Source: Sphingobacterium sp. (GTDB lineage: Bacteria; Bacteroidota; Bacteroidia; SpSt-205). From it: a DNA stretch of 10,267 nucleotides. Of the stretch, positions 1 to 7,560 are shown in pieces. Where the stretch lies: positions 1 through 10,267 of the forward strand of contig JAPYWM010000032.1 of the NCBI GenBank assembly GCA_028276345.1. The letters are read 5' to 3'. Under the pieces are notes generated by a model that saw only the letters and a list, made by a program, of their open reading frames with translations, was not told the origin of the DNA and searched no databases. The first letter of the stretch is position 1. Each line of letters opens with the position of its first letter. Position numbers and translations under genes: made by a program.

Positions 1-250
1 TCTCCGGCGTTTCCGTGAAGAAACCATCCTCCCATCCTAAGCAGAGGCGGGCTATGGGTTTCAGGATATGGGCTGCTTTTTGTGCTTCTTGCCAGCGCAG
101 GGCGGGAGAACCCCGCGTGCCTAACTGCCCTGCTGTCAGCTCTACCATGACCAGCTTTGCGCCTTCGGCACGCCAGCGCAAAAGCGTCCCCCCAGCCCCT
201 AACTCCGCATCATCCGGGTGCGCCGTTATCGTCATCACATCCACGCCCAC
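1..250 (-). CDS. bshB1: Bacillithiol biosynthesis deacetylase BshB1, N-terminal part (cut by window edge)
   Basis: PIG-L/LmbE-type zinc-dependent deacetylase. BshB1 removes the acetyl group from N-acetylglucosaminyl-malate, the second step of bacillithiol synthesis, in the cytoplasm. Only the first 83 codons are visible; the family is usually about 240 residues. Seen: the family motif AHPDDAEL at residues 10-17, whose His and Asp residues bind zinc or act in catalysis, then TAGQLGTRGSPALR and a GWEDGFF segment, the characteristic BshB order of a Gly-Thr-Arg-Gly loop followed by a DGFF block. The GTG start at 250-248 puts nine residues before AHPDD, as in typical BshB1 proteins; an ATG at 235 would leave only four, so GTG is preferred. 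No Shine-Dalgarno sequence is seen; a -7-like promoter element ends a few bases before the start. The gene is divergent from the propeller/PKD gene. Other PIG-L deacetylases are possible but fit less well. Confidence 0.85.
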   Translation of the reverse strand, partial: MGVDVMTITAHPDDAELGAGGTLLRWRAEGAKLVMVELTAGQLGTRGSPALRWQEAQKAAHILKPIARLCLGWEDGFFTETPE

Positions 251-253
251 CTC

Positions 254-274
254 GCAAAGGTAACTTAGCTTTGC
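254..274. promoter_or_regulatory. Symmetric divergent promoter-like region
   Basis: On the plus strand TAGCTTTGC (266-274) matches the Bacteroidota -7 consensus TAnnTTTG. On the minus strand TACCTTTGC (262-254) matches it equally well. The two are mirror images about base 264, forming an 8-of-9 inverted repeat. In each direction the G of TTTG is exactly five bases before a GTG start codon (278 plus, 250 minus), so transcripts from these elements would be leaderless or nearly so. No convincing -33 element (TTG-type) is seen at the expected distance on either side; those positions fall inside the opposing coding regions. The inverted repeat could instead be, or also be, an operator for a dimeric regulator. 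Confidence 0.5.
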
Positions 275-277
275 AGG

Positions 278-1723
278 GTGCGCTCAGCCTACCTTTTCTC
301 TCAGCTGGGGCTGCTCCTTGCCTTTGCCCAAAATGCCCACTACAGCCTCGCCCGGCATTTCTTTGTGGGAAGTCCCACCCAAGAGGTGCCCTACGCGGCT
401 TTGCGCACCGCTGATGGGCGCTTGATTATCGCCGGGGAGTTTCAAGACTCGCCGCAGGCGCTCCCAGATGGGTGGATAGTGTGCATTTCTTCCGAGGGTG
501 ACGTGCTATGGCAAATTCGCCCTGGCGGGCTGGGAGCAGACCGCATCTACGATCTTGCGCTCGCCGACACCATCCTGTACTTTTGTGGGGCAAGTGGATC
601 GGCCCTAACACACCCCGAAGAAATGCCCCCGGCCCATCGAGCAGACTTCTGGGTAGGCGCCATCCACTTAGAGACTGGCAAGCTCCTCTGGCAAACCCGC
701 TGGGGTAGCCCCTACCCAGACTTTGCCTATACTGTCGCGCGATCGCCTTATCGCACGCTCCTCGTGGGGGGCGCAACATGGGAAGACACCACTATCGGCC
801 TTCAACCCGCTCTCTTTATCCTGAATGCCCAGACAGGCGAGGTTCGCCAGCGGCGTCTTTTAGGTCAACGTGGTCTGATTAGGCGCATCCGCCCCGCTAA
901 AAACGGGCTTTACGCCGCTATTGGCGAGATTCAGAACTATCCAGTCATTCTGGCCCTGGATGATGTCTTGCAGGTGCTGTGGCGGATCACCCTCCGGCAG
1001 CACCCTTTTCCGTCTCGGCTGGAAGCCCTCTTAGTGCTCGAAAATGGCCTCTGGCTGGTGGGTGGCCAGTATGAAGGTCAGTGGGGCCTGAGCGCTATCT
1101 CCCCCGAAGGCCGCGTCGCCTGGGAGAAAACCTGGGCTCTCCCCGCCGCCACCGGCACCCTCCTCGCCCTCGCCGAAGACCCCAACCAGCATATCTGGGC
1201 CGCCGGCTACATCCAGAGCGAGCGCCTGGACCATCCCGAGTATCGCGGCCAGAAAGATATTTGGCTCAGCTACCTTTCCCCATACGGCCGCCCTCTCTGG
1301 GAAAAAGCTCTCGGCGGCCCCCACCCCGAAAAAGCTATTGCCCTCTTCCCAGCCGCTAACCGCCTCTACCTCATCGCCCAGAAAGAAAACCGCTTTACCG
1401 AAGCGCCGCCCAATGGCGATGCTTGGGTGGCCATCCTGGAGGGCCAGCCCTGCGACAGCCTGCCCATCACCCTCCGACACGATGCCCCCTCCGGAAAAGA
1501 AAAAGCGGGCCGCCCTATCCGCTTCTGGATAGACCTGCCCGCCCATATCAAGCCCACCCGCATTCTCTGGAGCTTTAGCGATGGCACTACAGCTGAAGGC
1601 CCCACGATAGAACGCACTTTCGGCATGCCAGGCAACTATGAAATTTCAGTCACCCTCTCCCTCCCTTACGGGTGTCCAGAAGTTACTATTGGTCCTACCT
1701 CCCTCAAAATCCTCCGCCCTTAG
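278..1723 (+). CDS. Secreted beta-propeller protein with C-terminal PKD domain
   Basis: A 481-residue predicted exported protein of unknown specific function. The N-terminus has a signal peptide (hydrophobic LGLLLAFA, likely cut after Ala16 before QNA). Seven repeats of a short beta-strand motif follow, starting near residues 65 (GWIVCI), 123 (DFWVGAI), 177 (PALFIL), 222 (PVILAL), 268 (QWGLSAI), 327 (DIWLSYL) and 381 (DAWVAIL). Most are followed by a turn and a G-x-x-LW-type strand, the pattern of a seven-bladed propeller. Residues 411-481 form a PKD-like Ig fold with WSFSDGTT and a later TFGMPGNYEISVTL. Such proteins are common on Bacteroidota surfaces. No type IX C-terminal sorting domain is seen; the chain ends with the PKD domain. 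The GTG start is chosen because the signal peptide begins there; it lacks a Shine-Dalgarno and lies five bases from a -7-like element. The 3' end overlaps the porV-like gene tail-to-tail by 20 bases. Confidence 0.75.
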   Translation: MRSAYLFSQLGLLLAFAQNAHYSLARHFFVGSPTQEVPYAALRTADGRLIIAGEFQDSPQALPDGWIVCISSEGDVLWQIRPGGLGADRIYDLALADTILYFCGASGSALTHPEEMPPAHRADFWVGAIHLETGKLLWQTRWGSPYPDFAYTVARSPYRTLLVGGATWEDTTIGLQPALFILNAQTGEVRQRRLLGQRGLIRRIRPAKNGLYAAIGEIQNYPVILALDDVLQVLWRITLRQHPFPSRLEALLVLENGLWLVGGQYEGQWGLSAISPEGRVAWEKTWALPAATGTLLALAEDPNQHIWAAGYIQSERLDHPEYRGQKDIWLSYLSPYGRPLWEKALGGPHPEKAIALFPAANRLYLIAQKENRFTEAPPNGDAWVAILEGQPCDSLPITLRHDAPSGKEKAGRPIRFWIDLPAHIKPTRILWSFSDGTTAEGPTIERTFGMPGNYEISVTLSLPYGCPEVTIGPTSLKILRP

Positions 1724-2798
1724 ACGGAAAAAGCCGCCGCCTAAGCTCCGGCGCTAAATCCACCCGCAGCGAAATCAAATGCGAGTACAACCCCTGCGAA
1801 AAGCCCGTGAAATTCGCTAAGGCGTAATCAATCCCAAAGTACCATATTCGGAATCCTATCCCCGCCGTTGGATAAAAACTCAGGTAGGACTTTCCATCCC
1901 ACCGCTGCTGCTTCTGAAAAGTAGACGCCCCCACTCGCAAAGCCACTATGTCGCGGTATTTCAGCTCCAGCCCCCCGGCTGCATCTATACTGATGGGCCG
2001 GCCTGGTAGCAAGACATTCCGCTTCCCATCCGTAAAGCCCACCACATCCGCCATCGGCACTACCGAAAACCGCCTTCCCGCCCACAAAGCATACCGTACC
2101 CCCACCCGAAACGACGGCCGTGTCCACTCAATGGAGTTTTGGGGTATTTCATTCCCCGTCAGCCGAAATGCCTCCTCAAAAGTCTCTGTATTGAAAGTCC
2201 AGGCATTGAAGGTAGAAGTCGCATCATAGAGAGCTGCCCCTATCCGCAAAGGCCCCCGCCGATACAAGACCCCCACATCCAGCCCGAATCCCCACGCTGT
2301 GGCAAAAGGCCCTAACACCCGATGCACCACCTTCACACTTCCACCTACTTGCCAGGTCGTATCCTGCACCAACCGCGCATAGGACAGATACAACGCCATA
2401 TCCGCCACCGAAAACTTCGTTATCCGCGAAAAGTCATAGCTCTGCCCATCATAAAAGCGCAGGGTATTTGGAATATCATCTATCCCTAACCGAATGAAAC
2501 TCACCGCAAACCGCTGATCCCTTTCCCGAAACGGAAGCGCCAGCGCCCCATAGTCATACTTCGCCACGCTGCCAAAGTACTCGCTATGCATGAGCACAAT
2601 CTGCGGGTAATCTGGTCCGGCCAGGAGGGCAGCGGGATTCCAGTAGGCGGCCGTCGCATCCTCTGCACTGCTCACCTGCGCATTCCCCAGTCCTGCCGCT
2701 CGGGCTCCCACACCAATCTTGAGAAACTCATTGCTGTACTTAACCTGTGCCCAGCCAGCCCCCCCTATGAGGATAAGTAACGCACTCCAATAACGCAT
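1704..2798 (-). CDS. PorV/PorQ family outer-membrane beta-barrel protein
   Basis: A 364-residue predicted outer-membrane protein. Residues 1-18 are a short signal peptide (MRYWSALLILIGGAGWAQ). The mature N-terminus carries the family block: FLKIGVGARAAGLGNAQV, then AEDATAAYWNPAAL and alternating strands typical of the FadL-like barrel. PorV is the type IX secretion shuttle that carries cargo to the sortase; many PorV/PorQ paralogues have other or unknown jobs, so the specific role is left open. The ATG at 2798 overlaps the end of the upstream phosphatase gene by 34 bases in another frame; this is the only start that preserves the signal peptide, and the overlap suggests translational coupling. 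The stop lies inside the end of the convergent propeller/PKD gene. Family membership is fairly sure; PorV versus paralogue is not resolved. Confidence 0.82.
   Translation of the reverse strand: MRYWSALLILIGGAGWAQVKYSNEFLKIGVGARAAGLGNAQVSSAEDATAAYWNPAALLAGPDYPQIVLMHSEYFGSVAKYDYGALALPFRERDQRFAVSFIRLGIDDIPNTLRFYDGQSYDFSRITKFSVADMALYLSYARLVQDTTWQVGGSVKVVHRVLGPFATAWGFGLDVGVLYRRGPLRIGAALYDATSTFNAWTFNTETFEEAFRLTGNEIPQNSIEWTRPSFRVGVRYALWAGRRFSVVPMADVVGFTDGKRNVLLPGRPISIDAAGGLELKYRDIVALRVGASTFQKQQRWDGKSYLSFYPTAGIGFRIWYFGIDYALANFTGFSQGLYSHLISLRVDLAPELRRRLFPSKGGGF
1728..1755 (-). terminator. Hairpin plus T-run, terminator-like, inside the end of the porV-like gene
   Basis: Read on the minus strand, a GC-rich stem (arms 1755-1749 and 1739-1732, seven pairs with one bulged base, nine-base loop) is followed directly by five T residues at 1732-1728 (the first also pairs at the stem base). 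This looks like an intrinsic terminator, but it lies about 22 bases before the stop codon of the minus-strand gene, within codons for its Arg- and Gly-rich tail. As a terminator it would cut the message before the stop. It may be chance in GC-rich sequence. In the plus direction the hairpin follows the propeller gene stop but has no T-run. Confidence 0.25.
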
Positions 2799-5566
2799 AT
2801 ATCATCTATTTGCTCTATATCTCCTCGCCAGTCCGTGATTGCCATTTCTATGCGCTCTTTTTGCTCGACTGCAGGTAAGGTACGGATTTTTTCTAAGAGT
2901 TCTCTGAAACGGCGCGGCATGAACTTCGTACGGCGGGGGGGCTTGCCCGGCTCACGCTCCCAGCCAAACTGGTCTACAATGCCGTCTGAAAAGAGGTAAA
3001 AACTCATGCCTTCTTCCAGGCGGATCTCGTGGTTTTCAAATGGCATCTGGTCTGCTAAGTTATCTCCGCCAATGGAGCGGCGAGTACCTTTGATTTCTAT
3101 AAATGTGCCGTCCGGCCGGAAAAGGTACAACGGCCGCTTAGCCCCCGCAAAATGCATATAATGCTGACTATGGTCTATGAGACATAGACCGATGTCCATT
3201 CCATCTTTGACCTTACTCTCTCCCATTGTGTTGTGAATGGTAGCCCGAAGCTCCTCATCCAGCCGCTCCAAGTAAGTCGCCGCATTCTTAATCCCCTCCT
3301 CCTGCGAAAGCTTATTGAGCAAAGTAGAACCTATCATGCTCATGAAGGCCCCTGGCACCCCATGTCCTGTGCAATCCGCCACTGCCACTACACTAACCTG
3401 ATCGGAAATCGGATAAAAATAGTAAAAATCTCCACTCACCACATCCCGTGGCAGATAGAGTACAAATGCTTCTGGCAGCCGCATGTAAAATTCGCTCAAG
3501 TCTGGCAAAATCGCTACTTGTATCCGTCTGGCGTACTGGATGCTTTCCTCGATGTCTCGCTTAGCGCGCTCCAGAGCCTCATTTTTCTCTTCCAGAAGCC
3601 GTTTTTGTTCCTCTATGAGCGCGTTACGGCGAGCCAGCTCGGCGTTGGCTTCCTTTTCTTTTTTATTAGCCCGATAGAGGGTGAAAATGCCAAAGAGCAT
3701 AGCGCCCAGCACCATCACTGAGCCAACCAAGATCACCAGCGTAAGCTGGCGAGCTTTTTCGCTGCGGATCTGCTCCTCCCGCAGAAGCTGGGTCTGCCGC
3801 TCCCGCTCCTTCTCAAAGAGATAATTCATTTCCAAGCGGGTGAGGGCGCGGGTATTTTCTTCGTTGGAGAGCCGTCGGATAACCGCTGCCAGCTGCTGGG
3901 CAGCTCGATAGGCTTTTTGATATTGTCCTACCTGCGCATAAAGCTCGCTGAGCTTCTCATACACTTCTGCTAACTCAGAGTAGGCGCTTTGGCCCTCCAA
4001 GATAGGCCGGGCCGCCTCGTACGCCCGAATAGCCGAGGTATAGGCCTTCTGCTGATAATAAATGTGGGCCTGAGTGAGGTAAATCTGCGCTTGTAGATAG
4101 GGGTCTTTGCTCTTTTGAGCATACTTGGCAGCCTTTTCCAGGTCTTTAAGGGCTTCCCCGTAAGCCTCTCGCTCGATATCTATCCAAGTCAGATTAATTA
4201 GCGCCGTAGTTGCGGCCGACCAGTTTTCCTCAGCCTCTGCCAGGAGACTACTCTCCTCCAAAAGCCGGCGGGCTGTTTCATAATCCCCTAACTTCGCGTA
4301 AGACACAGCTAAGTTTGCCGCCACCCGTGCGGGGAAGTCCCGATTTTCCGCTAAGTAGGCGTATCGCGCCGCCTCACTGTACGCTTCGAGCGCCTTCGGA
4401 TACTGCTCCTGCGCAAAATACACATTCCCAATATTCATCAGCACCATGGGGAGGCGAACGGTATCCTGATGCTTATCACATAAGCTCCGAGCCTGCAAGA
4501 ATTTCTCCAGCGCTTTGGGATAATCCGCCTGCCGCTCATACAGGCTCCCGAGGTTCATCAGCACCCGAATCCCTACCACCGGATACGGAGCAGCCTCCGC
4601 AATCTGGAGCGCCTTCTCCCACAGAATCTTGGCTTGATTGAGAGCGCCTTTCACATATAAGTAGCTGGCAGCTTCATTGAGAAACTCTGCCAAAAGGAGC
4701 GAGTCTGTGCGGAGAGCAGCCTCCCCCTGCCGCAGAAGGGTATCCACCTTTTCTATGTGCCCCTCCTCAAGGACTACCTGAACACTCTGGCTGTAGCTCT
4801 CTCGAACCCATTTTTGTACACCGGTGCGCTCCCCTAACTGCCGCACCTGATGTAGTACCAAAAGAGCCGAATCCACCTTTCCCTGCCGCTGATAGTACCG
4901 GGCAAGGATCAAGTAAGTATTGTATAGATGGTCAGCTTCCTGGCCCGTCTGTCCAAGCTCCAAAGCCTCTTGGAGGAGTGGCTGAGCCGCCTCATAAAGG
5001 CCCTGATTTAGGTAGAATTGGGCCAGGTTATTCAACGCCATTACCCGGAGACGGGGCTGCCCACTCGCTCGCGCCAGATCCAGCGCTTCCTGATAAGCCG
5101 AAAGAACTTTGGGCACCTCTTCGCGTCGACTCTCAAAAATAGCCGCCTTTAGACTCTTAAACTGCACTAAAATCCCTGTATCCGGCCGCATGTACTGGAA
5201 AAGCGATTCCGCTCGTACAAGCGTCCGCTCAGACTCCTCGTATCGCCCCAGTTGGTAATGGGCCGCCGCCTGATAATACCAACCCAGCACCTGCCGCCGC
5301 AAGTCATTATTCTTAGAAGCTTTCTCACTGAGCTGTCGAGCATAACTGAGCGCCTTCGCCGGCTCTACCGACAGATAGAGCCGGGCTAAACTCGTGTAAA
5401 CGGAGAGGAGCGTCGTATCAGACACCTTGCGTGCCCGCAAAAGGGCCTCCAGGGAGTCTATCTCGCCCCGCTCCCGCCCCCATAAAAGCTCCACCCCCCC
5501 CAGCAGCCAAAGCCATACTATGACATGCGAACCTCGCACAATGCCAACCAAAGTAGCAAAAATCAT
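2765..5566 (-). CDS. TPR-repeat membrane sensor with SpoIIE/PP2C-type serine phosphatase domain
   Basis: A 933-residue predicted signalling protein. Order: hydrophobic signal or anchor (residues 1-30), a long TPR array (about 45-565, roughly a dozen helical pairs, e.g. NIGNVYFAQEQYPKALEAYS), a transmembrane segment (about 607-631), a charged coiled coil (about 632-690) and a C-terminal SpoIIE-type phosphatase domain (690-933). Metal-binding positions appear intact: D713 in VVSGD, D731 in VADCTGHG, D861 in FSDGIVD and D921/D922 in IDDICVIG. The layout places the TPRs in the periplasm and the catalytic domain in the cytoplasm, so it probably senses an envelope signal and dephosphorylates a partner protein such as an anti-sigma-factor antagonist; no partner is visible here. 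The ATG at 5566 is chosen because it overlaps the maf stop as ATGA, a classic coupled start; a start 12 codons earlier is open but less likely. The 3' end overlaps the porV-like gene by 34 bases. Confidence 0.9.
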   Translation of the reverse strand: MIFATLVGIVRGSHVIVWLWLLGGVELLWGRERGEIDSLEALLRARKVSDTTLLSVYTSLARLYLSVEPAKALSYARQLSEKASKNNDLRRQVLGWYYQAAAHYQLGRYEESERTLVRAESLFQYMRPDTGILVQFKSLKAAIFESRREEVPKVLSAYQEALDLARASGQPRLRVMALNNLAQFYLNQGLYEAAQPLLQEALELGQTGQEADHLYNTYLILARYYQRQGKVDSALLVLHQVRQLGERTGVQKWVRESYSQSVQVVLEEGHIEKVDTLLRQGEAALRTDSLLLAEFLNEAASYLYVKGALNQAKILWEKALQIAEAAPYPVVGIRVLMNLGSLYERQADYPKALEKFLQARSLCDKHQDTVRLPMVLMNIGNVYFAQEQYPKALEAYSEAARYAYLAENRDFPARVAANLAVSYAKLGDYETARRLLEESSLLAEAEENWSAATTALINLTWIDIEREAYGEALKDLEKAAKYAQKSKDPYLQAQIYLTQAHIYYQQKAYTSAIRAYEAARPILEGQSAYSELAEVYEKLSELYAQVGQYQKAYRAAQQLAAVIRRLSNEENTRALTRLEMNYLFEKERERQTQLLREEQIRSEKARQLTLVILVGSVMVLGAMLFGIFTLYRANKKEKEANAELARRNALIEEQKRLLEEKNEALERAKRDIEESIQYARRIQVAILPDLSEFYMRLPEAFVLYLPRDVVSGDFYYFYPISDQVSVVAVADCTGHGVPGAFMSMIGSTLLNKLSQEEGIKNAATYLERLDEELRATIHNTMGESKVKDGMDIGLCLIDHSQHYMHFAGAKRPLYLFRPDGTFIEIKGTRRSIGGDNLADQMPFENHEIRLEEGMSFYLFSDGIVDQFGWEREPGKPPRRTKFMPRRFRELLEKIRTLPAVEQKERIEMAITDWRGDIEQIDDICVIGVRYLSS

Positions 5567-6189
5567 CCCAAACTCAGGCTTTCTGCTCCCCCGCCCACCC
5601 AATCGCTGCCCAGTAGCTTCACCCCATCCTGATACACACGCTGCACTGGTAGCCCCATCACATTGTAAAAGTCCCCCCGAATCTCCGCTATCCCAATCAG
5701 CCCAATCAAATCCTGCGCCCCATACGCCCCTGCCTTGTCTAAACTGGAATCTGTGCGTAGATACGCCTCTATCACCGCCTCCGAAAGCTGATGAAACCGC
5801 ACCGCCGTTTCCTCATAGAAGACCCGCATCCGCTGTCCCCAGGCCAGCGCCACCCCTGTATACACCACATGCCACTTACCTGATAGACGCCGCAAAAAAG
5901 CCCGCGCCTCTTCCAGATTGCGAGGCTTTCCCAGCACTTCTCCCGCCGCCACAACCATTGTGTCTGCCCCCACGGCCAGCACCCCGGTGGGAAGCGGAAA
6001 TGCCCAGCGGACCTTGCGCGCCGCAAGTGTCATCGCTGCCTCCGGAGGCAAAAGCCCCTCCACCCCATCCTCCTGATCCGGCGGCTCCATCACTTCTACC
6101 GGATAGCCCAGCACCCGAATCAGCGCTTGCCGCCGCGGCGAGCGCGACACCAAAATCACCTTCCGGACATCAGCTTTACCCGCTCCCAC
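5563..6189 (-). CDS. maf: Maf family nucleoside triphosphate pyrophosphatase
   Basis: A 208-residue cytoplasmic enzyme of the Maf/HAM1 fold. Family members hydrolyse non-canonical or modified nucleoside triphosphates (dTTP/UTP or m7GTP types) to the monophosphate and pyrophosphate, and affect septum formation when overproduced. Seen: SRSPRR at residues 15-20 (family S-x-SPRR), GADTMV with the catalytic Asp76, GKP at 87-89, HVVYTG at 107-112 and DKAGAYGAQD at 151-160, all in the expected order; length is normal. The start is uncertain. GTG at 6216 is open but adds a hydrophobic MGWFYFFCL leader unlike the family. GTG at 6189 is chosen; it lies five bases after TTTTG, the spacing seen at the two GTG starts near base 264. 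GTG at 6159 would begin almost at SPRR. The gene begins just after the hypothetical gene stop at 6219 and ends in an ATGA overlap with the phosphatase gene. Confidence 0.88.
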   Translation of the reverse strand: MGAGKADVRKVILVSRSPRRQALIRVLGYPVEVMEPPDQEDGVEGLLPPEAAMTLAARKVRWAFPLPTGVLAVGADTMVVAAGEVLGKPRNLEEARAFLRRLSGKWHVVYTGVALAWGQRMRVFYEETAVRFHQLSEAVIEAYLRTDSSLDKAGAYGAQDLIGLIGIAEIRGDFYNVMGLPVQRVYQDGVKLLGSDWVGGGAESLSLG

Positions 6190-6218
6190 TAAGCAAAAGA
6201 AGTAAAACCAGCCCACTC

Positions 6219-6467
6219 CTAACTAAACTCGCATCCGGCAAAAATCAACTGATAAGTCTTGAATCTGGCTTCGTAGTAATCCTGACTGCATTGTAGGGTA
6301 GCTATGGGTTCGGCTCGCTCCACGCTCATTTGTGGCGGGGTGTTTTGTGTGATGATGAATTGAGCTACTCTGAGAAGGTGTTCGATAGTGAAGTTAGGTG
6401 GTAACGGTAATGCGCCTGTCAGATAGAAATCATAGGTTTCATTCTTGAAGCGTAGCTTGACTTCCAC
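6219..6467 (-). CDS. Small hypothetical protein, 82 residues
   Basis: Not recognised. The product is a small soluble-looking protein with alternating hydrophobic and charged residues at the N-terminus (VKLRFKNETYDFYLTG), a proline stretch (PLPPNF), a central helix-like part (IEHLLRVAQFIIT) and two cysteines; no membrane segment or motif is seen. A longer form starting at GTG 6497 is open, but the GTG at 6467 is preceded at seven-base spacing by a full Shine-Dalgarno match (AGGAGGT, 6481-6475), so it is taken as the start. It ends just upstream of maf and follows the two-transmembrane gene with a short gap, so it may be the first gene of the maf operon or belong with the AT-rich segment upstream. 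Reality as a gene rests on the ribosome site, the open frame and the tight spacing. Confidence 0.55.
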   Translation of the reverse strand: MEVKLRFKNETYDFYLTGALPLPPNFTIEHLLRVAQFIITQNTPPQMSVERAEPIATLQCSQDYYEARFKTYQLIFAGCEFS

Positions 6468-6474
6468 CGCTACG

Positions 6475-6481
6475 ACCTCCT
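6475..6481 (-). promoter_or_regulatory. Strong Shine-Dalgarno site for the 82-residue gene
   Basis: AGGAGGT on the minus strand, seven bases before GTG 6467. It decides the start of the small gene. It is unusual in this window: none of the other starts has a site this good, which agrees with the weak use of Shine-Dalgarno sequences known in Bacteroidota. Confidence 0.55.
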
Positions 6482-6524
6482 GGATAATGGGTGACACGAG
6501 AGTACGATGCTCGAAAAGATTAGG

Positions 6525-7532
6525 TCAGATAGTTACCTTATCAGGATGATAACTGCCTTCTCTGAGCAGAAGGAAGGCCATGGCTGCCGAGTACCCAGCA
6601 CATACATCATGGATGCGCATCTTCTCCCAAGTCCGCTGCAAAACATGGTAAAAAGCCGCATAAGCATGCTCAACACTCGGGAAAAGGGAAAAGTAGTCGC
6701 TGATACTAAACACCCCTTTACCAAAAGGGCCATATAATCTGCGTAACTCTCGGTCGCCGTATTTCTCTTCAGTAAGTGCTCTTGTGTCCATAGAGAATAT
6801 TTCTTTTCTGGGAATCTCAAAATAACTGGCGTTAAAAATAGCTATAACATGACGCAGGCTACTCATAAGATATATCTTGTCTTGTGCTGACAGGCGTTTA
6901 TAGTCATTCAGTACTTCGTCCTCGCTCCATCGGAGAGGTAAAGGCCAGTGCATATCTGCGAATGCATAGAAAGCATTTTTTATTTTCTGCCACAGAGTTG
7001 GCTTAGGCATCCTAAGTTCCCATGGCTCTTTGACCTCAGCTGGCCAGAATGACGCTTGGGCTGCTTTACAAAGCAACTCCCTCTTCTCTTTCTTTACACG
7101 TCTTTCATTTAGATCTAAATCCTTAAGAGTTAAGAAGCTATTAAAGCGTCTTAAGTAAGCTAGCTCAACAGCGCTATGTAAAAAGTAAGCCCTAAGATAA
7201 AATGGCGCATCATTAAGTGATCTCTCCTTGTATGTTTGCCTGAACACATTCTTACCCATCAACATTATGAATGCAATATGCCCCAGCGATAATGCCAATA
7301 ATAACGATAGAACCTCAGATTCATACACAGATTTTTTACGAAACGTAAAATATACAGCAACTACTAAAATGCTAGCCACTGCGAAATTAGGGTATCCTAT
7401 TAGGATAGCTCGCCACCATCTCTTGCTTTCGTAATGCGTTCTGTCCTTCTCAAGAAAGAGTTTTTCCAGGTAAGCCACAAGAGCCGCATACAAGGCGGCT
7501 CGCTGCTCCCGAATGTCTCGCGTCGTTTCCAT
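6525..7532 (-). CDS. Hypothetical protein with two N-terminal transmembrane segments
   Basis: A 335-residue protein not recognised from any family. Residues 1-38 are charged and helix-like (METTRDIREQRAALYAAL), followed by two membrane segments at about 42-64 (with ILVVAVYF) and 74-92 (LLLALSLGHIAFIMLMG), separated by a short basic turn (RKK). The remaining 240 residues look soluble, basic and helical, rich in Tyr, Lys and Arg, with a Trp/Pro-rich middle part. Both ends are likely cytoplasmic. The ATG at 7532 is preferred over an upstream extension to 7667, because the extra frame runs through a nucleotide repeat pair and has no protein-like character. The gene is AT-richer than its neighbours (bases 7081-7140 have 19 G or C in 60), suggesting transfer. 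The arrangement of a membrane hairpin plus soluble domain resembles that of membrane effectors in some defence systems such as SLATT proteins, but no sequence motif supports that. Confidence 0.7.
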   Translation of the reverse strand: METTRDIREQRAALYAALVAYLEKLFLEKDRTHYESKRWWRAILIGYPNFAVASILVVAVYFTFRKKSVYESEVLSLLLALSLGHIAFIMLMGKNVFRQTYKERSLNDAPFYLRAYFLHSAVELAYLRRFNSFLTLKDLDLNERRVKKEKRELLCKAAQASFWPAEVKEPWELRMPKPTLWQKIKNAFYAFADMHWPLPLRWSEDEVLNDYKRLSAQDKIYLMSSLRHVIAIFNASYFEIPRKEIFSMDTRALTEEKYGDRELRRLYGPFGKGVFSISDYFSLFPSVEHAYAAFYHVLQRTWEKMRIHDVCAGYSAAMAFLLLREGSYHPDKVTI

Positions 7533-7560
7533 AACAGGTATGGCTTTGAGACCGCAAGGG

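Noticed and set aside
3233..4641. Plus-strand open frames at 3233-3721 and 4210-4641 inside the phosphatase gene
   Set aside because: Both lie opposite a well-supported TPR and SpoIIE coding region and have no protein family features.
5567..5602. Start of the phosphatase 12 codons earlier at 5602
   Set aside because: The ATGA overlap with maf at 5566 is a typical coupled start, and the extra residues (MGGRGSRKPEFG) precede the hydrophobic segment without adding family features.
5427..6296. Plus-strand open frame of 289 codons opposite maf
   Set aside because: It is rich in Pro, Ser and Arg, as expected for the antisense of GC-rich coding sequence, and lies across maf and the start of the phosphatase gene, which both have clear family motifs.
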